Of a stretch of DNA of 64,000 nt, positions 55,109 to 64,000 are shown piece after piece (position 1 is the stretch's first letter; every line of letters starts with the position of its first letter). The notes under the pieces were generated by a model. That model worked only from the letters and a program-made list of their open reading frames with translations. It had not been told where the DNA came from and searched no databases. The translations under genes and the position numbers were made by a program. The stretch spans positions 1,674,001-1,738,000 of the forward strand of contig ML978125.1 in assembly GCA_010015805.1 (NCBI GenBank). Reading direction: 5' to 3'. This DNA comes from Rhizodiscina lignyota. Its lineage: Eukaryota > Ascomycota > Dothideomycetes > Aulographales > Rhizodiscinaceae.

Positions 55109-58100
55109 TCAAATCATCATGAAAAGCTCATTGCGCTTAGTGCTCTCGTCATCGAGATCAGGATAGTACGGTACCAGCGAGTCCGCATTCTGCACGTACG
55201 CGTCGTTGTAGAGCTTCCAGTACGGCTGACGGACCTTGCGCGCCGGATGGAACAGGCCAGCCCAGATGTAGTTCATCACCACGCCCGTTCCCACCGCCAT
55301 CCTGATGGCCTCGACAGCCTCGATCATGCGGTCAATGACGTGGGGACTAGTCTCGAAGATGTTCGGCATGATGAGGTTGAGCAGATGGATCATCGCGTCT
55401 TCGCAGCCCAATCCGACAACGCCGAGAGCGATATGCTTGGTAACGGCCGCAGCGGTCTGGCGATGCACCTGGTCACGATCGATGAGAGCATCGTCGAGGA
55501 GCGGCACAACCGCGTAGACGTAGTCCTTGGCCATCTCGCCAATGTACTCGAAGAGGAAGGACAGAGCCTTCAAGACGCCGTTCTGCACGTTGAGCTCCGG
55601 AACGCGGTATTCGTTCATGAGAGCGGGCAGGACGGTGAAAGGAGAGCAGGTTTCCGCAACGATACCGATAGCAACGGCGGTACAGACACGCGACTGACGC
55701 TCTTGGACGCGGAGGTTGTTGAGCAGCGTGGAAAGCACGTCCTGAGGGCCGATAGCCTTAGCAATGTAACCGAAGGTGTTGTTGGCAGCACGACGAATGC
55801 CCTTCTTGTGTGCCTTGAGCATGTCCAGCAACTCGAAGCAGATACGCATCCATTCGCGGGCGCTAACACTGTCGGGTCCACGGTCTGCGATACGTCCCAC
55901 GAGGTCAATGGTATTCTCCTGTACCTTCTCATGACGGTTACGAAGGATAGGAGTCAGGCGAGGAAGGAGGTCCTTGATAGGAGGCTGCATCTGATTGATA
56001 CCGACGACAGCGACGATTGAGCGGAGAGCGCCAAGGATTGAGCCTAGCACTTCCGGATACTCCTCACCCAGGTACTCGTAGAGGACAGTTCCAAGCTTGG
56101 ACATGAGCTGTTCCTCGCCACACTGCTGCATGACTTGTGCGATGCGAGAGACAAGGTCCGCTGCTTGCTGACGGACAGTCGCCGACTTGTTGTTCAGGCG
56201 CCAAAGGATAGTGCTGACGATCTGCGGGAGATACGGCTTGCAGCGAGTGCCTAGGGAGTTGACCACAGTGCCGAAGCCATTGAGCAGGATAGGATCTTCA
56301 ACGCTTTGCTCCTGGAAGGAATTGAGGATGCCGTCGATCAGGCGCTCCTCCAATCTCTCACCAATGTCTGCCGTACCCAAGCTGGCGATGACCTTCTCGA
56401 CAGTCTCAACGGTCATCTTCCGATAAGCTTCGCTGTCATCCTTCAAGTTGTTGACAATGCGGTCGATGATCTCGCTCACTCCGACCTTCTGGCCCAAATC
56501 CACGGTTGTCTCCACGACCTGGCGATAGTTGCGCTTGTCCAGAGCCATCCTCTTGACCCAGAAGCTCTTGAAGAACTCGTGAAGAACATTCTCTTTGAGG
56601 TAGCCACCAGTGACACCATCGGTGCTTGCACACTGGGAGACGACCTTGAGCACGACTTTCTTCATCTCTTCGTCCGGGGATGAGAATTCACGCAGAAGGA
56701 TTTCCATGATCTGACCAGTGTAGTAGTTGGCGTATTCTTCGTCCATGAGCGGGATGATGTATCCCACAGCCTTCAAGAACCCAGCAAGGCCCTTGCCGCG
56801 CTGCTTGCGAGCTCCAGTCCAGAGAGGGTTTAGAATGTCATCGAAGCTCTCGATACCATACGGGTTGGCAGCTTCTGCAAGGGCGGCGATAGCCAAACTC
56901 GTGACTGTGCGGACCTTGGTCTGGTCGTCGTTGAGGTTGTCGCCAATGCACTCGACCAGGCCCTTAAGATGTGGCAAGACGGCGCAGCCCATCAGAATAG
57001 GAATCTGCTGGACGATCTTGACTCCGGTGTGTCTTGCTTGCCAGGACTTCTTGCTACGGCACACAGCACGAAGGAAAGGAAGCAGAGCAGGGATGCCCAA
57101 CGCAGAAGCGACCACCGCAAAAGCTCGAGCCGTAGTGTTTCGCACGTACTCATCAACGTGGTCGATATCAGGCCTCATAGTACTGATCATGTGTGCCAGA
57201 CCGGCGGCCTTGGAGAGATTCGAGATGATTTCGCGGCCTTCAACTCGAGCATAGTAGTCTTGGTCAATCAGGAGGGGTTCGATAACGACCAAGATCTTGT
57301 GAACGTATGGACGAACGAGATCGTCAAGCTTGTAGAGAACACGATCGATAACCTTCACAAGCAAATGGCGCTCCTGGTCTTCCAACGTCTTCTCCATGAG
57401 AAGCGGGAGGATCTGGTTGAAGAGAGGTCCGGCACCAAATTGTCGAGCATTGTCGGTGAGTTGACGCAGAGCAGTCTTTCGCATTGGCGGTGTACCGTTC
57501 TTGACCTTGAGCAGCAAGCGCATGATCTTGCGCTCCTTCAATTCCTCGACGCTCAGCGAGTTGTCGTCAACTTGCTCGACGAGTTTGCTAAAGTATTTCA
57601 TGTCTTCAGCCTTGAAGAAGGACAGCTCGCCAACACCAGGGATTTCGGAAGGCAAGTCCTTGCCCATCATTCGAGGGTCCACAGATTCCTGCATCATGAA
57701 GCCACCATTCATGGATGCCGGAGTTGGAATTGCACGTGGACGTGCAGCACTTGGGCGTGGTTCGTAGCCAGGAGGTGGAGTCAGAATCTGGTAACCCTCG
57801 GTGGGAAGCAGCGCGTCCAATTCTTCGTCGGTCAACCAACCGCCTCGGCCACTGATGTCAGTGCCAAAACCAGCTTGAGATGGATGCATAGGTGTAGCAA
57901 GGCCAGCACCGCCAACTGGGGTAGCAGCAGGAGCTTGATCCCATCGCGAACGGGGCTTAAGCGCTTCAGCCTCGCCGCCAACGGCAGGAGTCTGGTCCCA
58001 CCTCGAGCGCTTCTTGGGTTCCTCAGTCGCTTCTCCGTCGGTGGCTGCTGGTGTCTCACCACTGACATCCCAGCGCTGCTTTCTCTTGCGACCAGTCGCA

Positions 58101-58822
58101 ACAGCGACAGTGGAGCCCGCATCTTGATTTTCCTTGTCGCTTCCAGCTTTGAGTGTTGCTTGATACTCCACGCCATCCATCTCGTCCTTAGCCTCCCTAT
58201 CTGCAATGAGGCGAGCGACGCGCGCTTCTTCCCTCTCAAGTTCACGTTGCTCCATAACACTCTTGTAGCTTTGACCCTCCTGGACGCCAGCCTGGCTGTT
58301 CTCCGCGAAAGGGTCGGCTCGAGTGGGAGTCAGCGGACCGCGATCATACTTCTTCTTTTGATACTCAGTCTCGCGGGAAGCAATCTGGGCCTGCTGCTCA
58401 CGACTCATCAAGATATCATCTTCCTCCGCGCCGCCGGTAGCGAACTCTTTCATCTGCGCTGATGTGGCGGTATACTGGCCGACCAGGCGCCTGCTGTCAT
58501 CCGCGTCGCCATCTTCGTTATCCTCTTCGTCATCGTTGACTGCAATAGACGTGTTGTAGCCGGCAAACTTGTCAATCTCGCTTCGCTCGTACATCTCGGT
58601 GTCGAAGGCCTCGGTGAGTGAAGCTTTGGTCGACGTGTTCTGGCGCTGGTTGGCCGGATCAAAGGTCTTTGAGCCTTTCTTTCCGCCAGCTGCTGCATTG
58701 CGCTCCTGCTGGGCGCGCTTAACAGCCTCGAAATCCGCTGCCATAGTAGTAAGTGTTTTCTTATAACTTGGGACGGGTTCTGGGTTCCCGTGGAAGGTTG
58801 ATGGTCGCTGACCGTCAGACAT
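55109..58822 (-). CDS. HSH155: Splicing factor 3B subunit 1 (Hsh155/Prp10/SF3B1)
   Basis: A single intronless exon gives 1237 residues, close to other fungal SF3B1 proteins. The N-terminal part is disordered and has three Trp-containing U2AF-ligand motifs (RWD at 250-252, 274-276 and 293-295), which bind U2AF-homology motifs. From about residue 400 to the end, HEAT repeats follow with conserved pieces such as [33 protein letters not shown] and [31 protein letters not shown]. The C-terminus has [21 protein letters not shown]. Role: U2 snRNP core, clamps the branch-site duplex during pre-mRNA splicing. Antisense ORFs across this gene are shadows. Confidence 0.96.
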   Translation of the reverse strand: MSDGQRPSTFHGNPEPVPSYKKTLTTMAADFEAVKRAQQERNAAAGGKKGSKTFDPANQRQNTSTKASLTEAFDTEMYERSEIDKFAGYNTSIAVNDDEEDNEDGDADDSRRLVGQYTATSAQMKEFATGGAEEDDILMSREQQAQIASRETEYQKKKYDRGPLTPTRADPFAENSQAGVQEGQSYKSVMEQRELEREEARVARLIADREAKDEMDGVEYQATLKAGSDKENQDAGSTVAVATGRKRKQRWDVSGETPAATDGEATEEPKKRSRWDQTPAVGGEAEALKPRSRWDQAPAATPVGGAGLATPMHPSQAGFGTDISGRGGWLTDEELDALLPTEGYQILTPPPGYEPRPSAARPRAIPTPASMNGGFMMQESVDPRMMGKDLPSEIPGVGELSFFKAEDMKYFSKLVEQVDDNSLSVEELKERKIMRLLLKVKNGTPPMRKTALRQLTDNARQFGAGPLFNQILPLLMEKTLEDQERHLLVKVIDRVLYKLDDLVRPYVHKILVVIEPLLIDQDYYARVEGREIISNLSKAAGLAHMISTMRPDIDHVDEYVRNTTARAFAVVASALGIPALLPFLRAVCRSKKSWQARHTGVKIVQQIPILMGCAVLPHLKGLVECIGDNLNDDQTKVRTVTSLAIAALAEAANPYGIESFDDILNPLWTGARKQRGKGLAGFLKAVGYIIPLMDEEYANYYTGQIMEILLREFSSPDEEMKKVVLKVVSQCASTDGVTGGYLKENVLHEFFKSFWVKRMALDKRNYRQVVETTVDLGQKVGVSEIIDRIVNNLKDDSEAYRKMTVETVEKVIASLGTADIGERLEERLIDGILNSFQEQSVEDPILLNGFGTVVNSLGTRCKPYLPQIVSTILWRLNNKSATVRQQAADLVSRIAQVMQQCGEEQLMSKLGTVLYEYLGEEYPEVLGSILGALRSIVAVVGINQMQPPIKDLLPRLTPILRNRHEKVQENTIDLVGRIADRGPDSVSAREWMRICFELLDMLKAHKKGIRRAANNTFGYIAKAIGPQDVLSTLLNNLRVQERQSRVCTAVAIGIVAETCSPFTVLPALMNEYRVPELNVQNGVLKALSFLFEYIGEMAKDYVYAVVPLLDDALIDRDQVHRQTAAAVTKHIALGVVGLGCEDAMIHLLNLIMPNIFETSPHVIDRMIEAVEAIRMAVGTGVVMNYIWAGLFHPARKVRQPYWKLYNDAYVQNADSLVPYYPDLDDESTKRNELFMMI

Positions 58823-59323
58823 CTTGGCGATACTTTCAGATTTGTCACTCCTGGGTGGGATTCGTGATAAATGAGTTCGATATCACTCTTAGAGGAGTGA
58901 TCTAGCCCATTTAACAGCTCCAAGTGGTAAGCTTGAAGTTGTGAGAGGTGGTGTTGTGATACGATTGAGGCAAGAGCGAAGGAAGCCTTTGCGGCTCCGG
59001 TTGCCTTCGGGGTGGCAAAATGTTTCGCCGGATCATTAGGATACACCGAATATTCTACGGTGAACCACAAGCATCTGTGTGCATTTAAAATCACGTCGCG
59101 TGAAGAAACCTCGGACGCGTAGTTTTCGGTGTGAAGTTCTGATTGAGAAGTCTTCTAGGAGTAGTTTGAGATATTCAATTCTGAGTGGGTAGCCTGCCAC
59201 AATTGACTTCCTGCTGTCTAACGCAACGCCAGAAAGCAAGTCGTCTAACAGACTTTTGTGCGCTCGAGAGCTCCCTCTTTCAATTCACTGGGTGGAGTCA
59301 ATCCTCAATCAGACAGCATAATC
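58823..59323. promoter_or_regulatory. Divergent promoter of SF3B1 and Sdc1-like genes
   Basis: 501 bp between divergent starts, with no clear TATA box. Both neighbours are conserved nuclear proteins. Nothing else is seen. Confidence 0.4.
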
Positions 59324-59937
59324 ATGGCGGATTCTACACCCATGGATCACACCGATACAAACACTCCTGCATCTGTAGCAAATGGCACAGACGTGACCAT
59401 GAAAGAAGAGCCAACACCAGACAATGTGTGCAAGCCATTTCCTTGTTCTGCCTCCGTTGCTCAAGCCCTCTGCTTCTTCAACTGCGCAAGCACTCTTACT
59501 CATTCATAGGGCCATAGGCAGCCGTTCCAACCCCCATCCAGGCTCAGCACACCGTAACAGCACCCTCAGCCTCTCCGGCACCCTTCACATCAATCGCAAC
59601 TCCAAGCTTGCAACCACAAGCAGTCGCAACACCCACATCCACACCAATGGCGCCAGCGCGAAGCTCCCCACATCCTGGAGCGACGACACAGACGGCGACG
59701 CCCGCACCCCCGAGCCAGCCGAACCTTCATGGTAGCCCGACGAGAGTATACCTGAACCAGAACGTCACGCCGCATCTTCTTGAGGCGATGAAATACCTAG
59801 CTGTGAATGAGTACGTTTGGCTATACCGTGGATCTCTACGTTGCGCAATGCTGACGGATTATGATAGGCCCGAGAAGCCATTGAAGTGGCTTGCCGACTT
59901 CTTAGCGCAGAGAAGCGCAGAGGTGGAAGGAGTTTGA
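59324..59937 (+). CDS. SDC1: COMPASS subunit with Dpy-30 motif (Sdc1-like)
   Basis: Three exons (59324-59425, 59518-59810, 59868-59937) with introns of 92 and 57 bp give 154 residues. The first intron uses donor GTGTGC. The N-terminus and centre are disordered and rich in Pro, Thr and Ala. The C-terminal Dpy-30 helix pair begins at LNQNVTPHLLEAMKYLAV, crosses the second splice (NE|PEKPL) and ends WLADFLAQRSAEVEG, matching the RII-like dimerisation motif. Sdc1/DPY30 dimerises and binds Bre2/ASH2L in the Set1 COMPASS complex, which methylates histone H3 lysine 4. The domain is clear. The Pro-rich extension is longer than in budding yeast. Confidence 0.88.
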
Positions 59938-60312
59938 GGGTAATCTTGAAGAAACAGCGAAAGGATACATGGATTTGCGCAAATTAGCGCATGCTAGATG
60001 AATTGATGTCCGGTCGCAATTGACAGTAACGTCCGCATGCATGGACAGTGAATGCGCGTTAAGGATACCACTGTGAGGGTTCAATGAACGAGGAATCTCC
60101 ACACGCGGTCGGACGAAAGCTTGACTTTGCAAAGGTTTTGTTATTTAGATATCCACAGAGTTGTGGCTCTATCCTGAACACCGATGCCATGAATTTTGAA
60201 GACTTATTGCCATCCTCCACACGCTCTGTGCACAGCGCAACCCTGTAACCATCACCAGGTGAAATTTGGCATTGCCTTCCACCTCGCTTGCCGTACCATC
60301 TCCATAACCATT
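59938..60312. other. Intergenic region between convergent genes
   Basis: 375 bp between the stops of the Sdc1-like and ribosomal protein genes, with no features. Confidence 0.5.
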
Positions 60313-61026
60313 TTACGCCACCAATGTGCTTGCAGTCGCGCTCTCGTACCTCCACGTCGGTGGCAGGGCGCCCACGGTCTTGTAGTATCGGGACAGACGG
60401 TGGATGCGAGACTCGATGAGAATGAGGCGGAACTTGGAGTCTCTGTCCTTGCGATTGCGCTCAAGGTGCTTGCGGACAGCGACGGCCTATACCATTCAGT
60501 CAATTCATGCATACCATGCAGCGGTAAGGCTCATAACTCCTGAGTTTTCAACGCACCTTCTTGATCAACATGTAGAGGTCCTCGGGAATCTCAGGAGCGA
60601 GGCCTGTTATGTAAAATCTCAACGTCAGCCATGTAGACCGAACGAAGGCATATTGTGTATTCGAAGGATCGAGAGACAGCAATGTTCAGAAGACATTGCG
60701 ATCTTGCTCGAGTCTCTTCACACGGGGTGAACCGTACCGCTAGATCTGAGGATACGCAGAATCTTGTTACCTGCGCGCAGTCAGTATCTGCTTCTCAAGC
60801 CAGAAGTCCCACGACAGTACATACCAGTGACGACCTTAACCTGTGCAATACCGTGCGAGTCCCTCAGCACGACACCAATCTGCGATGGGGTCGCACCCTT
60901 CCTCGCAAGCTTGCAAATCTGGTCAACGACCTGTTCGGGGGTGGTCTTAAGCCATGCGGGTGGCGTGCGCGAGTACGGGATGGCAGAGGACGATATGCCC
61001 TTTCCGTTGCTGTGAAGACGACCCAT
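60313..61026 (-). CDS. RPS13: 40S ribosomal protein S13 (uS15)
   Basis: Four exons (61026-60825, 60770-60738, 60603-60557, 60486-60313) with introns of 54, 134 and 70 bp give 151 residues, exactly the eukaryotic uS15 length. The start [15 protein letters not shown], the block [36 protein letters not shown] and the end [19 protein letters not shown] are the hallmarks of this protein. It is a core small-subunit protein near the central domain of 18S rRNA. As for many ribosomal genes, it has more introns than its neighbours. The second intron is more than twice as long as the others and has a strong hairpin. Confidence 0.97.
60604..60737 (-). other. Long second intron of RPS13 with hairpin
   Basis: 134 bp intron. 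Inside it GCAATGT and ACATTGC pair perfectly around a 7-base loop, and GAGAC/GTCTC extends the stem with an internal bulge. CTGA words (D-box-like) and GTGAAGA (one mismatch to a C box) occur. An intronic box C/D snoRNA is possible but not shown. Confidence 0.35.
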
Positions 61027-62317
61027 CTTTGCGGATTGTTGTTGATGCAGTCGCGTTGCTTGGAAGAAATTTCGGTTGTGGTGTCGTTGGATTTGCAAAT
61101 GTGTGGTTTGGCGGGAAATTCCGTCTCGCTTGGCGCTCGGGCCTCCGATTGGCCTTTAAGAAAACCTCGTCGACAGACGGGAGAACTTTTCTCTGAAACT
61201 ACACTTGACAAATTTTCTTCTCCCCCGGATCCTGTGGGACTACCAGTCTAACTAGGACACAGAGTCGTCATAATGGACCACTTCATAATGCTAATGGAAA
61301 TGCAGCCGTGATAGATGACCGACCATACGAAAGCCCCGAGGATATTGAGCCTCAGCGACTGTGTTTCTTCGCACCAGAGCACGACATAGCCTTTGATCCA
61401 ACGTAGCTTTCTAATTCCGAGAATCAATTGTAGCGGCCAGAAAGCGCCCTACTGCCTCTGATATAACACGGCTGATCTGTCGCGTATCGGATCCCAACTC
61501 ATCTGGACGGGACTTCAACAGGAGGAAGCCGCTGAGCATAGTGTCCATCTATTGACTCACGCTGTGATTATCTGGATTGATGTACGTCGTTTTCTTTGAT
61601 ACATACCTCTATTCCATATGATGATACTTTCCATTCAATATTTTCTGGTACCTCTTGATTTAAGGTCTTTGACCTAATGATCGCAACGGACTTCTGATCC
61701 CCATTCACCTCGAAATTCTTCCGTTCAATCTACTGTTCCAGAACATGGCCTAACATACGAACAGATATATCTCGGATGCTGTGTAGTTTGAGGAGGCGAG
61801 GGCATCCTTCCCGGTACGTCATTAGGGTAGGATATGTATAATATTATGTTCTTATTCGTTGAAGTGCGAATTTAGCAATATCTGTGTTATATCGTCCATC
61901 AATCTTCTCGACGTCTATTACGAGAGCCACAAGCAGCGGTGGGGGTTGTAATAGCCGAGAGTGACCCCACCAAAGTCCATACCATCTTTTGAACCCTAAG
62001 CGCATGCAGCAGCGCTTCACTATTGGCTGAGATACCTCGTATCGAATAGTTGTTGCATCCGAGCCTAACTTACAATATCCTCTCATCCATACCCCACTCT
62101 CAGCCTCATTGAGGAGGACGATATGCAAGAATATATGCAAAGCTTTGTGTAACAGTAGTGAATAGCTTTAGCTACTCGATTCAAAATCATCTGCAGCCAC
62201 TATCCACACCAAGTCGCCCATCCCTCCTAGGCTGTGCCTCCCGACGAACCTTAATTAGTCGCTCGTGGCGAACCCCGTTTGCCAGGCGGTAATCGGTTCG
62301 CTTCAACGTCATCTAGA
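61027..62317. other. Intergenic region, divergent promoter of RPS13 and the HET gene
   Basis: 1.3 kb. The RPS13-proximal 200 bp is GC-rich; the rest is mixed and contains no supported gene. A 98-codon ORF at 61844-62140 has no recognisable features. Confidence 0.5.
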
Positions 62318-64000
62318 ATGGGCGATAACACATACTTTTCAGAAGACAACAAATGGGACGCCGAGGACGGATTTCAACAAATCAGTGCTGATCTTCAATT
62401 CAGCGATAGATATGGGGTGAATACGTGGTGTGAAACATCAAGGAACGGTATAACCATCGATAGTGACAAACATGTATGCCGGTCGACCTATCTAGCATCG
62501 CCAGTCACCATTGCTAATTGCTCATTATAGGAAAGAGAGGAGTTATACAGGAAGCAGCAAAAGAGAGAAGAGGAAAGAAAGCAGCTCTTGGTGCACGTAG
62601 ACGACCGATGGGTATATATCGTGGATAACGACTTCGCACAAGCTTTCATCAGCAAGCTTGACTTTAAGGGTTCGGACCGTCTCCCTCGCTACTCATCTCC
62701 TCCAGAACTTTGCAACCGCTGTACCACCATCCAGCTGGGCGAAACCATCAGTACCCCTCAGCTACGAAAGAAGCTTAAGCCTTGTATCATGTGCCGAATG
62801 CAGTCTCGGCGCTCTGAGGCTGTGGACGAGAGGAACCGATTCCTTAACGCCCCGTCACTAAGAGTGTGCGCATCTCCAAGGGTCAAAAAGGCGCACCCAG
62901 ACGTTCAAGTTGGGTTTCCGGTCCTTCCGCGATCGAATAGTCCAATCCGGTTCAAACTAATGAACGAGTGGCTTCGCATTTGCGACGAAGATCATACCGA
63001 GTGTGTTGACGAGCCTACTGTCGGTGTCTACCCCGAATTGCCCACCAGGGTGATTGATATAGGGGAGCTATCCACTGATCACTTACGTCTCTGTGCTTTC
63101 AGTACGGAAGACAAGGAATCCTCTTGGCAGCCAAGATACATTGCTCTGTCCCATTGCTGGGGTAACCTGGCAGAAGAGCAGAAAAGACAGTACTGCACCT
63201 CTGCCGAAAACATTGACGAAAGGTCTAAGCAGGGCTTTGACATGGCCATACTGCCACGTACATTTCAAGACGCCGTCACTGTGACTCGAGAGCTGGGGAG
63301 ACGCTACCTCTGGATCGACTCCTTGTGCATCATCCAGTATGGCGACAATATGGAGGACTGGAAGAGGGAGGCCACGCGCATGGAAGGCGTGTTTAGGAAT
63401 GCGTATTGTACCATCGCCGCAACATCCGCGGCTGACTCGGCCAAGGGGTTTCTTAAACGCCCACGAGTCCAACAGCCAGAACTGCAATGCATCAAGGTAG
63501 AATCTTCTGCCCACGGACCGGTGTACGTTAGCTCCGTTGCCGATGATTTCCAGCGAGATGTCGAGCAAGGAATACTGAATCAACGCGCCTGGGTGCTGCA
63601 GGAAAGAGCTCTATCGCGCCGAATCATCCATTTCACCGCAACTCAGGCATACTGGGAATGTGGGAGTGGCGTGCGCTGCGAAACACTGACCTACATGCGC
63701 AACTCCAGAGCGCTCTTTCTGGGCGATGCCAAGTTTCCAGAGTCGCTGAATCTCCGGCGCTCGCTAGACAAGATCAAGCTATTTCAAGACCTCTTCATGA
63801 CGTACTCGCGTTTGGGCATCACGAAGCACACTGATAGGCCTCATGCGATTTCCGGGTTGGAGCAGCGGCTGGCAAGTACGTTCGGCACGGAGGCCAGATA
63901 CGGCGTGTTTGAGAAGTATCTTCACAGAAGTCTTCTATGGCAACGGTCTGGGGCTAAGAGAATGGATCGTATTCTGTATGCAGACGATGATGCTGTAGTG
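62318..64000 (+). CDS. Heterokaryon incompatibility (HET) domain protein, 5' part
   Basis: Exon 1 (62318-62473) and a second exon (62531 onward) that stays open to the right edge give at least 542 residues. A charged helix (REELYRKQQKREEERKQ) is followed by Cys pairs (LCNRCT and CIMC) that may bind zinc. The HET domain starts near residue 250: RYIALSHCWGN, then LPRTFQDAVTVTRELG, LWIDSLCIIQ, DWKREATRMEGVFRNAYCTIAATSA, and later ILNQRAWVLQERALSRR and TQAYWECG. All three HET sequence blocks are intact. In filamentous fungi such proteins trigger programmed cell death when unlike strains fuse, and related folds resemble TIR. C-terminal domains lie beyond the window, so the subtype is open. Confidence 0.93.

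Noticed and set aside
56969-58462. 497-codon plus-strand ORF
   Set aside because: Antisense shadow of SF3B1, whose minus-strand frame is intact over 1237 residues with strong family motifs. The same applies to the 324-codon ORF at 55046-56020.
1-64000. CRISPR arrays, insertion sequences, prophage, bacterial operons
   Set aside because: None seen. The introns and gene content are those of a filamentous fungus.

Overview
The window looks like a filamentous ascomycete (Pezizomycotina) chromosome. It has many short spliceosomal introns (mostly 45-60 bp, GT..AG), dense single-gene transcription units on both strands, three cytochrome P450s, a berberine-bridge-type oxidase, a HET-domain protein and a Pal1 protein, mixed with conserved eukaryotic housekeeping genes. 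I cannot name the species. Exon boundaries below were read by eye from splice signals, and in every multi-exon model the phases close exactly.

Region 1-12.5 kb is an accessory block that reads like part of a secondary-metabolite or catabolic gene cluster: a FAD monooxygenase cut by the left edge, a BBE-like oxidase, a Rossmann-fold reductase, a metallo-beta-lactamase-fold hydrolase, a 3-hydroxyisobutyrate-dehydrogenase-like enzyme, two divergent P450s and an MFS exporter. No polyketide synthase, NRPS, terpene cyclase or regulator gene is visible, so the backbone enzyme, if there is one, would lie to the left. Every promoter in this block carries a copy of a shared element, TGTGGGGTA, exact in four places and with one mismatch or slightly more elsewhere. 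I noticed no exact copy in the other ~52 kb. This is the most interesting signal in the window. A secreted GH27 alpha-galactosidase and a third, intronless P450 follow to 17.6 kb and may be the cluster edge.

Region 18-62 kb is mostly conserved: a Pal1 morphology protein, a DUF7707-type GPI protein, a PX protein (Ypt35-like), LETM1/Mdm38, exocyst Sec10, a nucleolin/Gar2-like protein, Alg6, an Nce102-like MARVEL protein, an M24-fold protein, Erv46, an ANCHR-like zinc-finger protein, a UshA-like metallophosphatase, a Baeyer-Villiger monooxygenase, a pirin, SF3B1/Hsh155, a COMPASS Dpy-30 subunit (Sdc1) and ribosomal protein S13 (uS15). Several lineage-restricted genes of unknown function lie between them.

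A softer patch at 25.5-29.1 kb holds a Pol III-like unit (A box, B box, T-runs) with a tRNA-like hairpin, an intrinsically disordered small ORF, and a gene that is either decayed or uses two unusually small introns. The right edge (62.3-64.0 kb) is the N-terminal part of a HET-domain gene that runs off the window.
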